This document shows positions 43,806 through 53,677 of a stretch of DNA of 64,000 nucleotides, piece by piece. The DNA is from Saccharothrix sp. ALI-22-I (GTDB lineage: Bacteria; Actinomycetota; Actinomycetes; Mycobacteriales; Pseudonocardiaceae). The notes under the pieces are model-generated. The model made no database searches, was not told where the DNA came from, and was given only the letters and a program-made list of their open reading frames with translations. Positions within the stretch are counted from its first letter, which is position 1, and the number at the start of each line of letters is the position of its first letter. The translations under genes were made by a program, and so were the position numbers. Where the stretch lies: the NCBI RefSeq assembly GCF_001984175.1, contig NZ_MTQP01000068.1, positions 124,001 to 188,000 on the forward strand. Direction: 5' to 3'.

Positions 43806-46568
43806 CTAGCTCTTGCTCTTCGCCGGAGCCTTCTTGCGCGCCGGCGCCTTGCGGGTCGCCGGGGCCTTCTTCTTTGTCGTCGGCCCCTTGGCCCGCTTCT
43901 CGGCCAGCAACTCGGCCGCCCGCTCGTCGGACAGGCCCTCGACGCTGTCGGACTTGCGCAGCGACGCGTTGGTCTCGCCGTCGGTCACGTACGGGCCGAA
44001 CCGGCCCTCCTTGACCACCATCGGCTTACCGGACACCGGGTCCGCGCCCAGCTCCTTCAACGGCGGCGCGGCGGCCGCCCGGCCCCGCTTCTTCGGCTCG
44101 GCGTAGATCTTCAGCGCCTCGTCGAGGGTGACCGTGAACAGCTGGTCCTCGCTGGTCAGCGACCGCGAGTCGGTGCCCTTCTTCAGGTAGGGCCCGTACC
44201 GGCCGTTCTGCGCGGTGATCTCCGCGCCGGTCTCCGGGTCCTTGCCGACCACGCGCGGCAGCGAGAGCAGCTTGAGCGCGTCGTCCAGCGTGACCGAGTC
44301 CAACGACATCGACTTGAACAGCGAGCCGGTGCGCGGCTTGGGCGCCTTCTTGGCACCGTCCGGGGCCTCCGGCAGCACCTCGGTCACGTACGGCCCGAAC
44401 CGGCCTTCCTTGGCCACGATCTCGTGCCCGGTGACCGGGTCGTTGCCCAGCGAGCGGCCTTCCTGCGGCGTCGAGAACAGCTTCTCCGCGGCCTCGCGGT
44501 TCAGCTCGTCCGGCGGCAGGTCGTCGGGCAGGTTCGCCCGCTGCGCGCTGGTCTCGCCGTCCGGCCCCTCGACCTCGCGCTCCAGGTACGGCCCGTAGCG
44601 GCCGACCCGGACGTAGACCGTGCGGCCCTCCAGGTCCGGGAACAGCGGGATCGAGTTGACCTCGCGGGCGTCGATCGCCTCGACGCTGGAGCCGACCAGC
44701 TTCTTCAGCCCACCGGAACGGCCGACCGAGGACTCCGGGCCGACGTTGCCGCCGAAGTAGAACCCGGACAGCCACGTGGTGCGCTCCTGGCGGCCGGCGG
44801 CGATGCCGTCCAGCTCGTCCTCCAGCGCGGCGGTGAAGTCGTAGTCCACCAGCCGGCCGAAGTGCTGCTCCAGCAGCCCCACCACGGCGAACGCCACCCA
44901 CGACGGGACCAGGGCGGAGCCCTTCTTCCACACGTAGCCGCGGTCCTGGACGGTGCTGATGATCGAGGCGTAGGTGGAGGGGCGGCCGATGCCCAGCTCC
45001 TCCATGGTCTTGATCAGGCTCGCCTCGGTGAAGCGCGGCGGCGGGGAGGTCGAGTGGCCGTCCGCGGACAGTTCGGCGGCCAGCAGCGACTGGTCCTTGA
45101 CCAGCTGCGGGAGGCGCGATTCGGCATCGTCGGACTCGCCGCCGGCCTCCGAGTCGACCGTCTCCACGTAGGCCTTGAGGAAGCCGGCGAAGGTGATCGT
45201 GCGACCCGACGCGGCGAACGTGACCTGCTCGCCACCGGTCGTGGTGCCCGAGATGCGGACGCTGGTGGTGTTGCCGCGGGCGTCGGCCATCTGGGAGGCG
45301 ATCGTGCGCTGCCAGATCAGCTCGTACAGCTTGAACTCGTCCGACTCCAGCTCACGGGCCACCTGGCCGGGGGTGCGGAACACCTCGCCGGCCGGGCGGA
45401 TGGCCTCGTGCGCCTCCTGCGCGTTCTTGACCTTGCGGGTGTACTGGCGGGGCTCCTTGGCCACGAACTGCGAGCCGTACAGCTCGGTGGCCTGCGCCCG
45501 TGCCGCCGTGATCGCGGTCTCCGACAGCGTCGTGCTGTCGGTACGCATGTAGGTGATGTAGCCGTTCTCGTACAGCTTCTGCGCGGTGCGCATGGTGCGG
45601 TCCGCGGAGAAGCGCAGCTTGCGGCCCGCCTCCTGCTGGAGCGTGGAGGTCATGAACGGCGCGTACGGCTTGCGCGTGTACGGCTTCTCCTCCACCGAGG
45701 AGACCGTCATGGTGGCCTTGGCCAGACCCGCGGCGATGGCCCTGGCCTGCGCCTCGTCCAGCACGCGGACCTCGGAGCCGGCCTTGAGCCTGCCGTCGGA
45801 GCCGAAGTCGCGGCCCGCCGCGAGGCGGGTGCCGTCGACCGCGATCAGCCGGGCGCCGAACGTGCGCGGCGAGGCGTCCTTGCCCGCGTCCATGGTCGCC
45901 GAGACGTCCCAGTAGGAGGCGGTGACGAACTTCATCCGTTCGCGTTCGCGTTCGACCACGATCCGGGTCGCCACGGACTGCACGCGGCCCGCCGAGAGCT
46001 TCGGCATGACCTTCTTCCAGAGCACCGGGCTGACCTCGTAGCCGTAGAGGCGGTCGAGGATGCGGCGGGTCTCCTGGGCGTCGACCAGGTCCTGGTCCAG
46101 GTCGCGCGGGTTGGCGGCGGCGGCGAGGATCGCGGGCTGGGTGATCTCGTGGAACACCATCCGCCGGACCGGGACCTTGGGCTTCAGCGTGTCCAGCAGG
46201 TGCCAGGCGATGGCCTCGCCCTCGCGGTCGCCGTCTGTCGCCAGGTAGAGCTCGTCGACGTCCTTGAGCAGTTCCTTCAGCTCGGCGACGGTCGACTTCT
46301 TGTCCGGCGTGACGACGTACAGCGGCTCGAAGTCGTTGTCCACGTCGACCCCGAGCCGGGCCCACGACATGCCCTTGTACTTCGCGGGCACGTCGGCGGC
46401 ACCCCGGGGCAGATCCCGGATGTGTCCCTTGGATGACTCCACGACGAAGTCGGCCCCGAGGTAAGACGCGATCTTCCGCGCTTTCGCGGGCGACTCGACG
46501 ATCACCAACCGCCGGTTGCCGCTCGCTGATCCCCCGTTTGTCTTCCTCGCCCGTGTCGATCCAGCCAC
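43806..46568 (-). CDS. topA: DNA topoisomerase I
   Basis: Type IA topoisomerase that relaxes negative supercoils. About 920 residues from GTG at 46566-46568 (VAGSTRARKTNG); longer starts exist upstream. The Toprim domain begins LVIVESPAKARKIASYLG, followed by DGDREGEAIAWHL. The catalytic Tyr is in GYITYMRTDSTTLS. The C-terminus has four repeats of the type G-x-D-P-x-T/S-G, then G-R-F/Y-G-P-Y, and a Lys-rich tail, as in mycobacterial TopA, which lacks Cys4 zinc fingers. Confidence 0.96.
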   Translation of the reverse strand: MAGSTRARKTNGGSASGNRRLVIVESPAKARKIASYLGADFVVESSKGHIRDLPRGAADVPAKYKGMSWARLGVDVDNDFEPLYVVTPDKKSTVAELKELLKDVDELYLATDGDREGEAIAWHLLDTLKPKVPVRRMVFHEITQPAILAAAANPRDLDQDLVDAQETRRILDRLYGYEVSPVLWKKVMPKLSAGRVQSVATRIVVERERERMKFVTASYWDVSATMDAGKDASPRTFGARLIAVDGTRLAAGRDFGSDGRLKAGSEVRVLDEAQARAIAAGLAKATMTVSSVEEKPYTRKPYAPFMTSTLQQEAGRKLRFSADRTMRTAQKLYENGYITYMRTDSTTLSETAITAARAQATELYGSQFVAKEPRQYTRKVKNAQEAHEAIRPAGEVFRTPGQVARELESDEFKLYELIWQRTIASQMADARGNTTSVRISGTTTGGEQVTFAASGRTITFAGFLKAYVETVDSEAGGESDDAESRLPQLVKDQSLLAAELSADGHSTSPPPRFTEASLIKTMEELGIGRPSTYASIISTVQDRGYVWKKGSALVPSWVAFAVVGLLEQHFGRLVDYDFTAALEDELDGIAAGRQERTTWLSGFYFGGNVGPESSVGRSGGLKKLVGSSVEAIDAREVNSIPLFPDLEGRTVYVRVGRYGPYLEREVEGPDGETSAQRANLPDDLPPDELNREAAEKLFSTPQEGRSLGNDPVTGHEIVAKEGRFGPYVTEVLPEAPDGAKKAPKPRTGSLFKSMSLDSVTLDDALKLLSLPRVVGKDPETGAEITAQNGRYGPYLKKGTDSRSLTSEDQLFTVTLDEALKIYAEPKKRGRAAAAPPLKELGADPVSGKPMVVKEGRFGPYVTDGETNASLRKSDSVEGLSDERAAELLAEKRAKGPTTKKKAPATRKAPARKKAPAKSKS

Positions 46569-46694
46569 GCCGTCCCGCTCTCTTCGAACACTGTGTCCCG
46601 ACCCGCCAGTGTGCACTGTCCTTCGTCGCCGCTGGGCAGCCCTGGTCGGGACAGGGTGACACAACTGTGCCGGATCTTCCGTCAGGAGGACGCG

Positions 46695-47276
46695 CTACGC
46701 GGCCGGCCAGGTGCGGTCGGCGACGCCCCGCGGCGCACGTCCGACCAGCTCCGCGAGCCGTTCGAGCCGCCGTCTGCCGACGACACGCAGCGCCGGCCCT
46801 CCGGCTTTCTCCGTCAAGAGTGTCGAGGGCAGGCCCGATGTGGCCAACGCTTTTCGCAACGCTTCATGCGTGTCGGGTGCTTCGGGGTCGAGGCCGAGGA
46901 AGTACCCGGACTCCACCCACCGGCCCGACGCCAGCGCCCAGAGCCGCAGCGCGCCACCGTCCAGGGTGAGGTCGGCGGGCACGATCTTGCGGTGACCGTC
47001 CAGCCACTGCGCGGCCAGCCCGGCCAGATCGGTCCGGAAAGCGGTCGTGACCTGCACTGACCCGTCCTCGTCGAGATCGGCCCTGGCCTGCACGCCGCGC
47101 TCGGCCAACGCCGCCACGACGGCGGCGGCACGGGCCCGGCCGTCGACCCCCACCGACACCCGGGCCGCCCGTCCACGGGCGAAGCCCAGCGCCCGGCCGG
47201 GCCCGCACAGCAGGCCCGCCAGGTCACCGACGCAAGGCTGTCTCGCCTCGGCCGAGAAGAAGGACAGTTGCCCCAC
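46695..47276 (-). CDS. Conserved protein upstream of topA (Rv3647c-like position)
   Basis: A 193-residue soluble protein (MGQLSFFSAEARQPCVGDLA, then a weakly homing-endonuclease-like LDGHRKIVPADLTLDGGAL). The family is conserved next to topA in actinobacteria, Rv3647c in M. tuberculosis by memory. Function unknown. Start ATG at 47274-47276. Confidence 0.75.
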   Translation of the reverse strand: MGQLSFFSAEARQPCVGDLAGLLCGPGRALGFARGRAARVSVGVDGRARAAAVVAALAERGVQARADLDEDGSVQVTTAFRTDLAGLAAQWLDGHRKIVPADLTLDGGALRLWALASGRWVESGYFLGLDPEAPDTHEALRKALATSGLPSTLLTEKAGGPALRVVGRRRLERLAELVGRAPRGVADRTWPAA

Positions 47277-47386
47277 GAAAAGGCAGCGTAGAACACACGT
47301 TCGACCGCGGCCAGTCTCCGAAGGGCTGAACCACCAACCCCAACGGCCTCACGTGTATCAGCGGCACCGGATCTCTCCGGCGCGAG

Positions 47387-48013
47387 TCAGCTGCCGAGGC
47401 TCTTCAGCGTCTCGTTCATCTGCACACACTGCGGCGCCTGCTTGAACGCCTCGTTGAGCTTCGGATCGGCCTGGAGCTTCTTGACCTGCTCCTGGAGCTT
47501 GGACGGGTCGGTCTGGTCGCCGCCCAACTGCTCCAGCTTGGCGAAGAAGTCCGGGTCGGCCGGGTCCAGCTTCGCCAACTCGGTGTTGAACTCGGCCGAC
47601 GTCTTGCCCCAGTCGGTGAAGAAGGCGACCACTTCGTCGTGCAGGGCCTGGCTCTCCGGCGAGGGGGCGCCGAGGTCCTTCAGCTTCTCGCCCGCCTCGG
47701 ACAGCGACTTGCCCGCCTTGCCGCCGTTGTCGAGCAGCGCGGCCTTCAGCACGGCCGGGTTCTCCGCTCCACCCTCGAACATGGTCTTCAGCAGGGCCAG
47801 CACGCCCTCGATCGCGGGTTCCATGCCCTCGCAGAACGTGCCGGTCCACTCGATCGGGTCGGCGGTGCCCGCCCCGGCGGCGGCGGTGGCGGTGGTGGTC
47901 GTCGTGGTCGTGGACGAGCCCGAGGACGACGAGGACGACGACCCGCCACCACTGCACGCGGTGGTGACCAGGACAGCGGCGAGCGCGCCCGCGAGCGCGA
48001 CACGGTGCTTCAC
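47387..48013 (-). CDS. Putative lipoprotein
   Basis: A 208-residue exported protein. A signal peptide ends in LVTTACSGG, a lipobox-like site, followed by a Ser/Thr-rich linker (GSSTTTTTTTATAAAG) and a helical domain of about 155 residues with two Cys (FCEG and QCVQM) that could pair. GTG at 48011-48013 is used. It resembles its neighbour at 48053 in layout, and the two may be paralogues. Function unknown. Confidence 0.78.
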   Translation of the reverse strand: MKHRVALAGALAAVLVTTACSGGGSSSSSSSGSSTTTTTTTATAAAGAGTADPIEWTGTFCEGMEPAIEGVLALLKTMFEGGAENPAVLKAALLDNGGKAGKSLSEAGEKLKDLGAPSPESQALHDEVVAFFTDWGKTSAEFNTELAKLDPADPDFFAKLEQLGGDQTDPSKLQEQVKKLQADPKLNEAFKQAPQCVQMNETLKSLGS

Positions 48014-48052
48014 AAAGCCCCCAAAGATCGGAGAAGGCGAGGCGGCAACCTA

Positions 48053-48634
48053 CTACGACGTGGGTACCGCCGACTCGGACGGCTGCGGCGTCTTCATACC
48101 CTGGCAGGCGGGGGCGCTCTCGGCCGCCGCCGTGAGCTCCGGCGACGTCTCCAGCGCCTTGAGGGGCTCGATGAATTCATCCAATCGCTTGATGGCCTCG
48201 CCGGCGGCCTGCAGCCCGCCCACCGGGTCGTTGGCGTCCGCCGCCTCGATGGCCGCCTTCGAGTCGGAGAAGTTCTTCGCGATGTCGGTGAACGTGGCCG
48301 CCATCTTCTCCACCTGCTCGTCACCGCCGGGCACCGGCGACGGCCCGACCTCGCGCAGCTTGGTGGCGGTCTGGGTGAACGCGTCCGCCATCTGACCCAT
48401 GTACACGGCCATGTCGGCCTTGCGCTTCGCCGGGTCGCTCCCCTCGAGCGGCGGCGGCGTCTTGGGCGCCGCCGTGTACGACGAGATCGCCGTGCAGACC
48501 TTGTCCATGTACACCACCGCCGGCGCGTCGGACGGCACCGTGGACGTCGTGGGCGCGGCGGAGTCACCCCCGGACCCGCACCCGGCGAGCGTCACGACCA
48601 AGGCGGTCGCGGCGACCAGCGGCAGAAGTCTCAT
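48053..48634 (-). CDS. Putative lipoprotein
   Basis: A 193-residue lipoprotein with a clear lipobox (LAGCGSGG), a Ser/Thr/Pro linker and a helical domain containing two Cys (KVCTAISSY near residue 50 and PACQGMK near the end). ATG at 48632-48634 has GGGAG seven bases upstream; a longer start at 48661 is possible. Its architecture parallels the 47387 gene. Role unknown; both could be cell-surface binding proteins. Confidence 0.8.
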   Translation of the reverse strand: MRLLPLVAATALVVTLAGCGSGGDSAAPTTSTVPSDAPAVVYMDKVCTAISSYTAAPKTPPPLEGSDPAKRKADMAVYMGQMADAFTQTATKLREVGPSPVPGGDEQVEKMAATFTDIAKNFSDSKAAIEAADANDPVGGLQAAGEAIKRLDEFIEPLKALETSPELTAAAESAPACQGMKTPQPSESAVPTS

Positions 48635-48701
48635 CAGGGTGCTCCCAACAGTCTTAGGCATCACCCACAGTGTGCCCCCACCTGGCGTATCCCACCCAAA
48701 C

Positions 48702-48737
48702 GAAGGCGGGGTGCCCCGGTTGGAGCACCCCGCCTTC
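48702..48737 (-). terminator. Terminator downstream of hppA
   Basis: A 13-bp perfect stem (GAAGGCGGGGTGC / GCACCCCGCCTTC) with a ten-base loop, 24 bases past the hppA stop. Confidence 0.8.
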
Positions 48738-48760
48738 ACCACAGGTTCACGCGATGGTGG

Positions 48761-51055
48761 TCACGCTGACGTGGTGGCCTCCGCCGGCGTGTCCGCGATG
48801 GCCGTGCCGCGCCGCTTGGACACGACCACGGCCGCCACGATGATCACGACCGCCACGACCGCGATCGTGTACCGGATGCCCGCCGACGCGTCCGCGCCGA
48901 CCGAGAAGCCGACGATGGCGGGCGCGATCAGCACCGAGACCAGGTTCATCACCTTGATCAGCGGGTTGATGGCCGGACCGGCGGTGTCCTTGAACGGGTC
49001 ACCGACGGTGTCGCCGATGACGGTGGCGGCGTGCGCGTCGGAGCCCTTGCCGCCGTGGTTGCCGTCCTCGACCAGCTTCTTCGCGTTGTCCCAGGCGCCA
49101 CCGGAGTTGGCCAGGAACACCGCCATCAGGGTGCCGGTGGCGATCGCGCCGGCCAGGTACCCGGCCAGCGGGCCGACGCCGAGGCCGAAGCCGACCGCGA
49201 TCGGCGCCAGCACCGCGAGCAGACCGGGAGTGGCCAGTTCGCGCAGCGAGTCCTTCGTGCAGATGTCGACGACCTTGCCGTACTCCGGCTTGACCGAGCC
49301 GTCCATGATGCCCGGGTTCTCGCGGAACTGGCGGCGCACCTCGAACACGATCGCGCCCGCCGCACGGGTCACCGCGTTGACCGCGAGACCGGAGAACATG
49401 AACACCACGGCCGCGCCGATCAGCAGACCGACCAGCACGTTCGGCGCGAACGCGACGAAGGCGCCGTCCGAGAACTCGCTGCCCACGTCCGCCAGCGCCT
49501 TCTCGATGGCGTCCTTGTAGGAGCCGAACAGCGCGGTCGCGGCCAGCACGGCGGTGGCGATCGCGATGCCCTTGGTGATGGCCTTGGTGGTGTTGCCCAC
49601 CGCGTCGAGCTCGGTGAGGATCTGCGCGCCCTCGCCGTCCACGTCGCCGGACATCTCGGCGATGCCCTGGGCGTTGTCGGACACGGGCCCGAAGGTGTCC
49701 ATGGCCACGATGACGCCGACGGTGGTGAGCAGGCCGCACCCGGCCAGGGCGACGGCGAACAGCGCCACGATCGCCGAGCCGGACAGCAGGAACGCGCCGT
49801 AGACCGCGCCGCCGATGACCAGGGCGGTGTAGACCGCCGACTCGAAGCCGACCGAGATGCCGGAGAGGATGACGGTCGCCGCGCCGGTGAGCGAGGTGCG
49901 GCCGACCTCCTTGACCGGCTTGTGCTCGGTGCCGGTGAAGTAGCCGGTCAGCCACAGGATGACGCCCGCCAGCGCGATGCCGATGATCACCGCGATGGCG
50001 GCGATCATCGCCGGGTTGCCCTTGGTGCTCGCGTCCGTGGTCGCGCCGGCGAGGTTGAGCCCGGCGAACGAGCTGGGCAGGTAGACGAACGCCGCCACCG
50101 TGCACAGCACCGCCGAGATGACCGCGGAGATGTAGAACGAGCGGTTGATCGCCGACAAGCCGCTCTCACCGGTGCGCGCACGGGTGATGTAGACGCCGAT
50201 GACCGCCGTGAGCACGCCGATCGCGGGCACGATCAGCGGGAACAGCAGGCCTTGCGCGCCGAACGCGGCGGTGCCGAGGATCAGCGAGGCCACCAGGGTG
50301 ACGGCGTAGGACTCGAACAGGTCGGCCGCCATGCCGGCGCAGTCGCCGACGTTGTCGCCCACGTTGTCCGCGATGGTCGCGGCGTTGCGCGGGTCGTCCT
50401 CGGGGATGCCCTGCTCGACCTTGCCGACCAGGTCCGCGCCGACGTCGGCGGCCTTGGTGAAGATGCCGCCGCCGACCCGCATGAACATGGCCAGCAGCGC
50501 GGCGCCGAAGCCGAAGCCCTCCAGCACCCGCGGCGCCTGGCCGACGTAGACGAACACCACCAGCGCGGCGCCGAACAGGCCGAGGCCGACGGTGAACATG
50601 CCGACCACGCCGCCGGTGCGGAACGCGATCCGCATGGCCTTCTCGCGGCCGCCGGTCTCCCTGGCCGCGGCGGCGACGCGCACGTTCGCGCGGGTCGACA
50701 GCCACATGCCGAGGTAGCCGATGATGGCGGAGAACACGGCGCCGACGATGAAGAACAGCGACCTGCCGATGCGCTCCCCCGTGTCCTCGGCGGGAAGCAT
50801 GAACAGCAGCACGAACACGATGACGACGAAGATGCCGAGCGTTCGGAACTGCCGGTTGAGGTAGGCCGCTGCGCCCTCTTGGACCGCCTTGGCGATGTCC
50901 TGCATCTTGGAGGTGCCCTGGCCCGCGGCCAGTACCTCCCGGAGCAGCACATAGCCCACGGCCAGGGCAGCCAGGGCGACCACGGCGACCACGGCCACGA
51001 GGCCGCGATCACCTCCGGAGAGCTCTAGGCCCTCCGCGAGGAATTGCCGGGACAT
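48761..51055 (-). CDS. hppA: Proton-translocating membrane pyrophosphatase (K+-independent)
   Basis: A 764-residue integral membrane pump with about 16 helices that couples pyrophosphate hydrolysis to proton export. The substrate loops are DVGADLVGKVEQGIPEDDPR and NVGDNVGDCAGMAADLFESY, and a second set is DTVGDPFKDTAGPAINPLIK. The sequence GNTTKA, with Lys where K+-dependent pumps have Ala, marks the K+-independent class. ATG at 51053-51055. It lies next to the two lipoproteins and divergent from the helicase. Confidence 0.96.
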   Translation of the reverse strand: MSRQFLAEGLELSGGDRGLVAVVAVVALAALAVGYVLLREVLAAGQGTSKMQDIAKAVQEGAAAYLNRQFRTLGIFVVIVFVLLFMLPAEDTGERIGRSLFFIVGAVFSAIIGYLGMWLSTRANVRVAAAARETGGREKAMRIAFRTGGVVGMFTVGLGLFGAALVVFVYVGQAPRVLEGFGFGAALLAMFMRVGGGIFTKAADVGADLVGKVEQGIPEDDPRNAATIADNVGDNVGDCAGMAADLFESYAVTLVASLILGTAAFGAQGLLFPLIVPAIGVLTAVIGVYITRARTGESGLSAINRSFYISAVISAVLCTVAAFVYLPSSFAGLNLAGATTDASTKGNPAMIAAIAVIIGIALAGVILWLTGYFTGTEHKPVKEVGRTSLTGAATVILSGISVGFESAVYTALVIGGAVYGAFLLSGSAIVALFAVALAGCGLLTTVGVIVAMDTFGPVSDNAQGIAEMSGDVDGEGAQILTELDAVGNTTKAITKGIAIATAVLAATALFGSYKDAIEKALADVGSEFSDGAFVAFAPNVLVGLLIGAAVVFMFSGLAVNAVTRAAGAIVFEVRRQFRENPGIMDGSVKPEYGKVVDICTKDSLRELATPGLLAVLAPIAVGFGLGVGPLAGYLAGAIATGTLMAVFLANSGGAWDNAKKLVEDGNHGGKGSDAHAATVIGDTVGDPFKDTAGPAINPLIKVMNLVSVLIAPAIVGFSVGADASAGIRYTIAVVAVVIIVAAVVVSKRRGTAIADTPAEATTSA

Positions 51056-51265
51056 CCGTCCTCCTGGTGAGTTTTCCTAACCCAACGTGGGTCACACCCC
51101 GCTAGTGTGAGGCGGGTCACTCACGCGACTGTCAGCCCCGACACAACGTGATGCATCCCTCATTGGATGCGATTCGGCGGAGTCTATTCATAGCGCGCAA
51201 GTCCACAACGGGGCGTCCCGATCCGTGCACACACCGTTATGTGCGCAGGCTGAGTCTTATCCCTC

Positions 51266-53677
51266 GTGAGGGGGTCCTTGATGTGCGAAGCTGCGCCCGT
51301 GGCGAACCAGGGGCGTCGTTTGCTGGACCGGGTCCTCGCCGGTGTTCCGGCGGGTGAATCGCCGCTGACGCACACCGAAGATCTGCCGCCACGTGCGGCG
51401 CAGCCCGCCCCGTGGCCGTCGTGGGCGCCGTCCCCGGTGGTGTCGGCGCTGGTGGAACGCGGTGTGGTGGAACCGTGGCGGCACCAGGTGGAGGCGGCGG
51501 AGCACGCGTGGTCAGGGTCACATGTCGTAGTGGCGACGGGCACGGCGTCCGGCAAATCGCTGGCGTACCAATTGCCGGTTCTGAGCGCGTTGACAGTTGA
51601 TCCGAAGGCAACAGCTCTGTACCTCTCGCCGACGAAGGCGCTGGGCGCGGACCAGTTGAGATCGGTGGACGCGTTGGGCGTGGCGGGGGTGCGCGCGGCG
51701 TCGTTCGACGGCGACACGCCGATGGCGGAACGCGATTGGGTGCGGGCGCACGCCAACTGGGTGTTCAGCAACCCCGACATGCTGCACCGGGGCGTGCTGC
51801 CCAACCACGCCCGGTGGATCCGGTTCCTGCGCCGGCTGTCGTACGTGGTGGTCGACGAATGTCACACGTACCGGGGTGTTTTCGGTTCGCACGTGGCGTT
51901 GTTGTTGCGCCGGTTGCGGCGGATCGCCCAGCGGTACGGCGCGGACCCGGTGTTCGTGCTGGCGTCGGCGACGGTGGCCGATCCGGCGGCGTCGGCCTCG
52001 GCGCTGCTCGGTGCGCCGGTCGCGGCGGTGACGGAGGACGGGTCGCCGCGCGCCGGGCGGACGGTGGCGCTGTGGGAGCCGCCGCTGTTGGCCGATCTGG
52101 AGGGCGAGCACGGTGCGCCGGTGCGCCGGTCGGCGGGTGCGGAGACGGCGCGAATCCTGGCCGAGCTGGTGGTGGAGGGCGCGCGGTCGTTGGCGTTCGT
52201 GCGGTCGCGGGTGGGGGCCGAGCTGACCGCGTTGGGCGCGCGGCGGGTGCTGTCGGAGGTCGATCCGTCGTTGGCCGCGCGGGTGGCCGCTTATCGCGGC
52301 GGGTACCTGCCGGAGGAGCGGCGGGCGTTGGAGCGGGCGTTGTCGTCGGGTGAGCTGCTGGGTGTGGCGACGACGAACGCGTTGGAGCTGGGCGTCGACA
52401 TCGTCGGGTTGGACGCCGTGGTGGTGGCCGGGTTCCCCGGCACGCTGGCGTCGTTCTGGCAGCAAGCCGGGCGGGCCGGGCGGACCGGCGACACGGACGC
52501 GCTGGTGGTGTTCGTGGCGCGGGACGACCCGTTGGACACCTACCTGGTGCACAACCCGTCGGCGGTGCTGGACAAACCGGTCGAGGCGACGGTGCTGGAC
52601 CCGACGAACCCGTACGTGCTGGAGCCGCACTTGGCGTGCGCGGCGGCCGAGCTGCCGTTGACACCAGATTCGCTGGCCTCGTTCGGGGGTGACGCGGCGC
52701 TGGCCGTGGTGGAGGACATGACGGCGCGGCGGGTGCTGCGGCGGCGGCCGAACGGCTGGTACTGGACTTCGCACGACCGGCCGCACGCCGACGTGGACAT
52801 CCGCGGGTCCGGTGGCGAGCAGGTCGTGGTGGTGGAGGCCGATTCGGGGCGGATGCTCGGCACGGTCGATCCCGGCGCGGCGTGCTGGCAGGTGCACTCC
52901 GGGGCGGTCTACCTGCACCAGGGCGAGTCGTACGTGGTGGACCACCTCGACTTGGACGGCGGCATCGCGTTCGTGCACGCGGAGCGGCCGGACTGGTCGA
53001 CGACGGCTCGTGACACCAAGGACATCTCGGTGGTGCGGGTGCTGGAGCAGCGCTCGTACGAGGGGGTGACGGTGTGCCTGGGCGAGGTGGAGGTGACCTC
53101 GCAGGTCGTCGGCTACCTGCGGAAACTGCCGTCTGGGCAGGTGATCGACTCGGTGCCGTTGGACCTGCCCGCGCAGACGTTGGTGACGCGGGCGGTCTGG
53201 TACACGGTGTCTCCGGAGTTGCTGGGCAGTGCGCCGGGGGGCGCCGGTCTGGCTCCGGCGCGCGTCCCCGGCGCACTGCATGCCGCCGAACACGCGGCGA
53301 TCGGCCTGCTACCGCTCTTCGCGACCTGTGACCGTTGGGACATCGGCGGAGTCTCGACCGCACTGCACCAGGACACCGGGGAGGCGACGGTGTTCGTGCA
53401 CGACGGTCATCCCGGGGGAGCCGGGTTCGCCGACCGCGGGTTCAACGCGGTAGTCCCGTGGTTGGTCGCTACTAGGGAGGCCATCGTTGCTTGCGCGTGT
53501 CCGGCCGGATGCCCGTCCTGCGTGCAGTCGCCGAAGTGCGGGAACGGCAACGATCCGCTGGACAAGGCGGGCGGGGTGGCCGTGCTGGACGTCGTGCTCG
53601 GTGTGGTCGGGGAGAGACGCCACGACATCCGGCACGGCCACCTGGATCAGGACCGGTCGGCGGCGACCAGGCCGTAG
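51266..53677 (+). CDS. DEAD/DEAH-box helicase with DUF1998 (MrfA/YprA-like)
   Basis: An 803-residue SF2 helicase. Walker A is ATGTASGKSLAYQLP, motif II DECHTYRGVFG (D-E-x-H), motif III SATVADP, and motif VI QQAGRAGRTGDTD. The C-terminal DUF1998 module holds the four-Cys cluster CACPAGCPSCVQSPKCGNGN. MrfA relatives are DNA-repair helicases acting on crosslinks in Bacillus, and Rv3649 is the mycobacterial member. The start is ATG/GTG near 51266, or ATG 51281. It overlaps the convergent primase-like gene by 31 bases. Confidence 0.9.
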   Translation: MRGSLMCEAAPVANQGRRLLDRVLAGVPAGESPLTHTEDLPPRAAQPAPWPSWAPSPVVSALVERGVVEPWRHQVEAAEHAWSGSHVVVATGTASGKSLAYQLPVLSALTVDPKATALYLSPTKALGADQLRSVDALGVAGVRAASFDGDTPMAERDWVRAHANWVFSNPDMLHRGVLPNHARWIRFLRRLSYVVVDECHTYRGVFGSHVALLLRRLRRIAQRYGADPVFVLASATVADPAASASALLGAPVAAVTEDGSPRAGRTVALWEPPLLADLEGEHGAPVRRSAGAETARILAELVVEGARSLAFVRSRVGAELTALGARRVLSEVDPSLAARVAAYRGGYLPEERRALERALSSGELLGVATTNALELGVDIVGLDAVVVAGFPGTLASFWQQAGRAGRTGDTDALVVFVARDDPLDTYLVHNPSAVLDKPVEATVLDPTNPYVLEPHLACAAAELPLTPDSLASFGGDAALAVVEDMTARRVLRRRPNGWYWTSHDRPHADVDIRGSGGEQVVVVEADSGRMLGTVDPGAACWQVHSGAVYLHQGESYVVDHLDLDGGIAFVHAERPDWSTTARDTKDISVVRVLEQRSYEGVTVCLGEVEVTSQVVGYLRKLPSGQVIDSVPLDLPAQTLVTRAVWYTVSPELLGSAPGGAGLAPARVPGALHAAEHAAIGLLPLFATCDRWDIGGVSTALHQDTGEATVFVHDGHPGGAGFADRGFNAVVPWLVATREAIVACACPAGCPSCVQSPKCGNGNDPLDKAGGVAVLDVVLGVVGERRHDIRHGHLDQDRSAATRP

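Noticed and set aside
43758-46436. Long open frame antisense to topA (about 890 codons)
   Set aside because: Shadow of topA codon bias; no domain and no ribosome site.
49031-51028. Open frame antisense to hppA
   Set aside because: Composed of repetitive Arg/Asp/His strings expected from the opposite strand of a membrane-protein gene.
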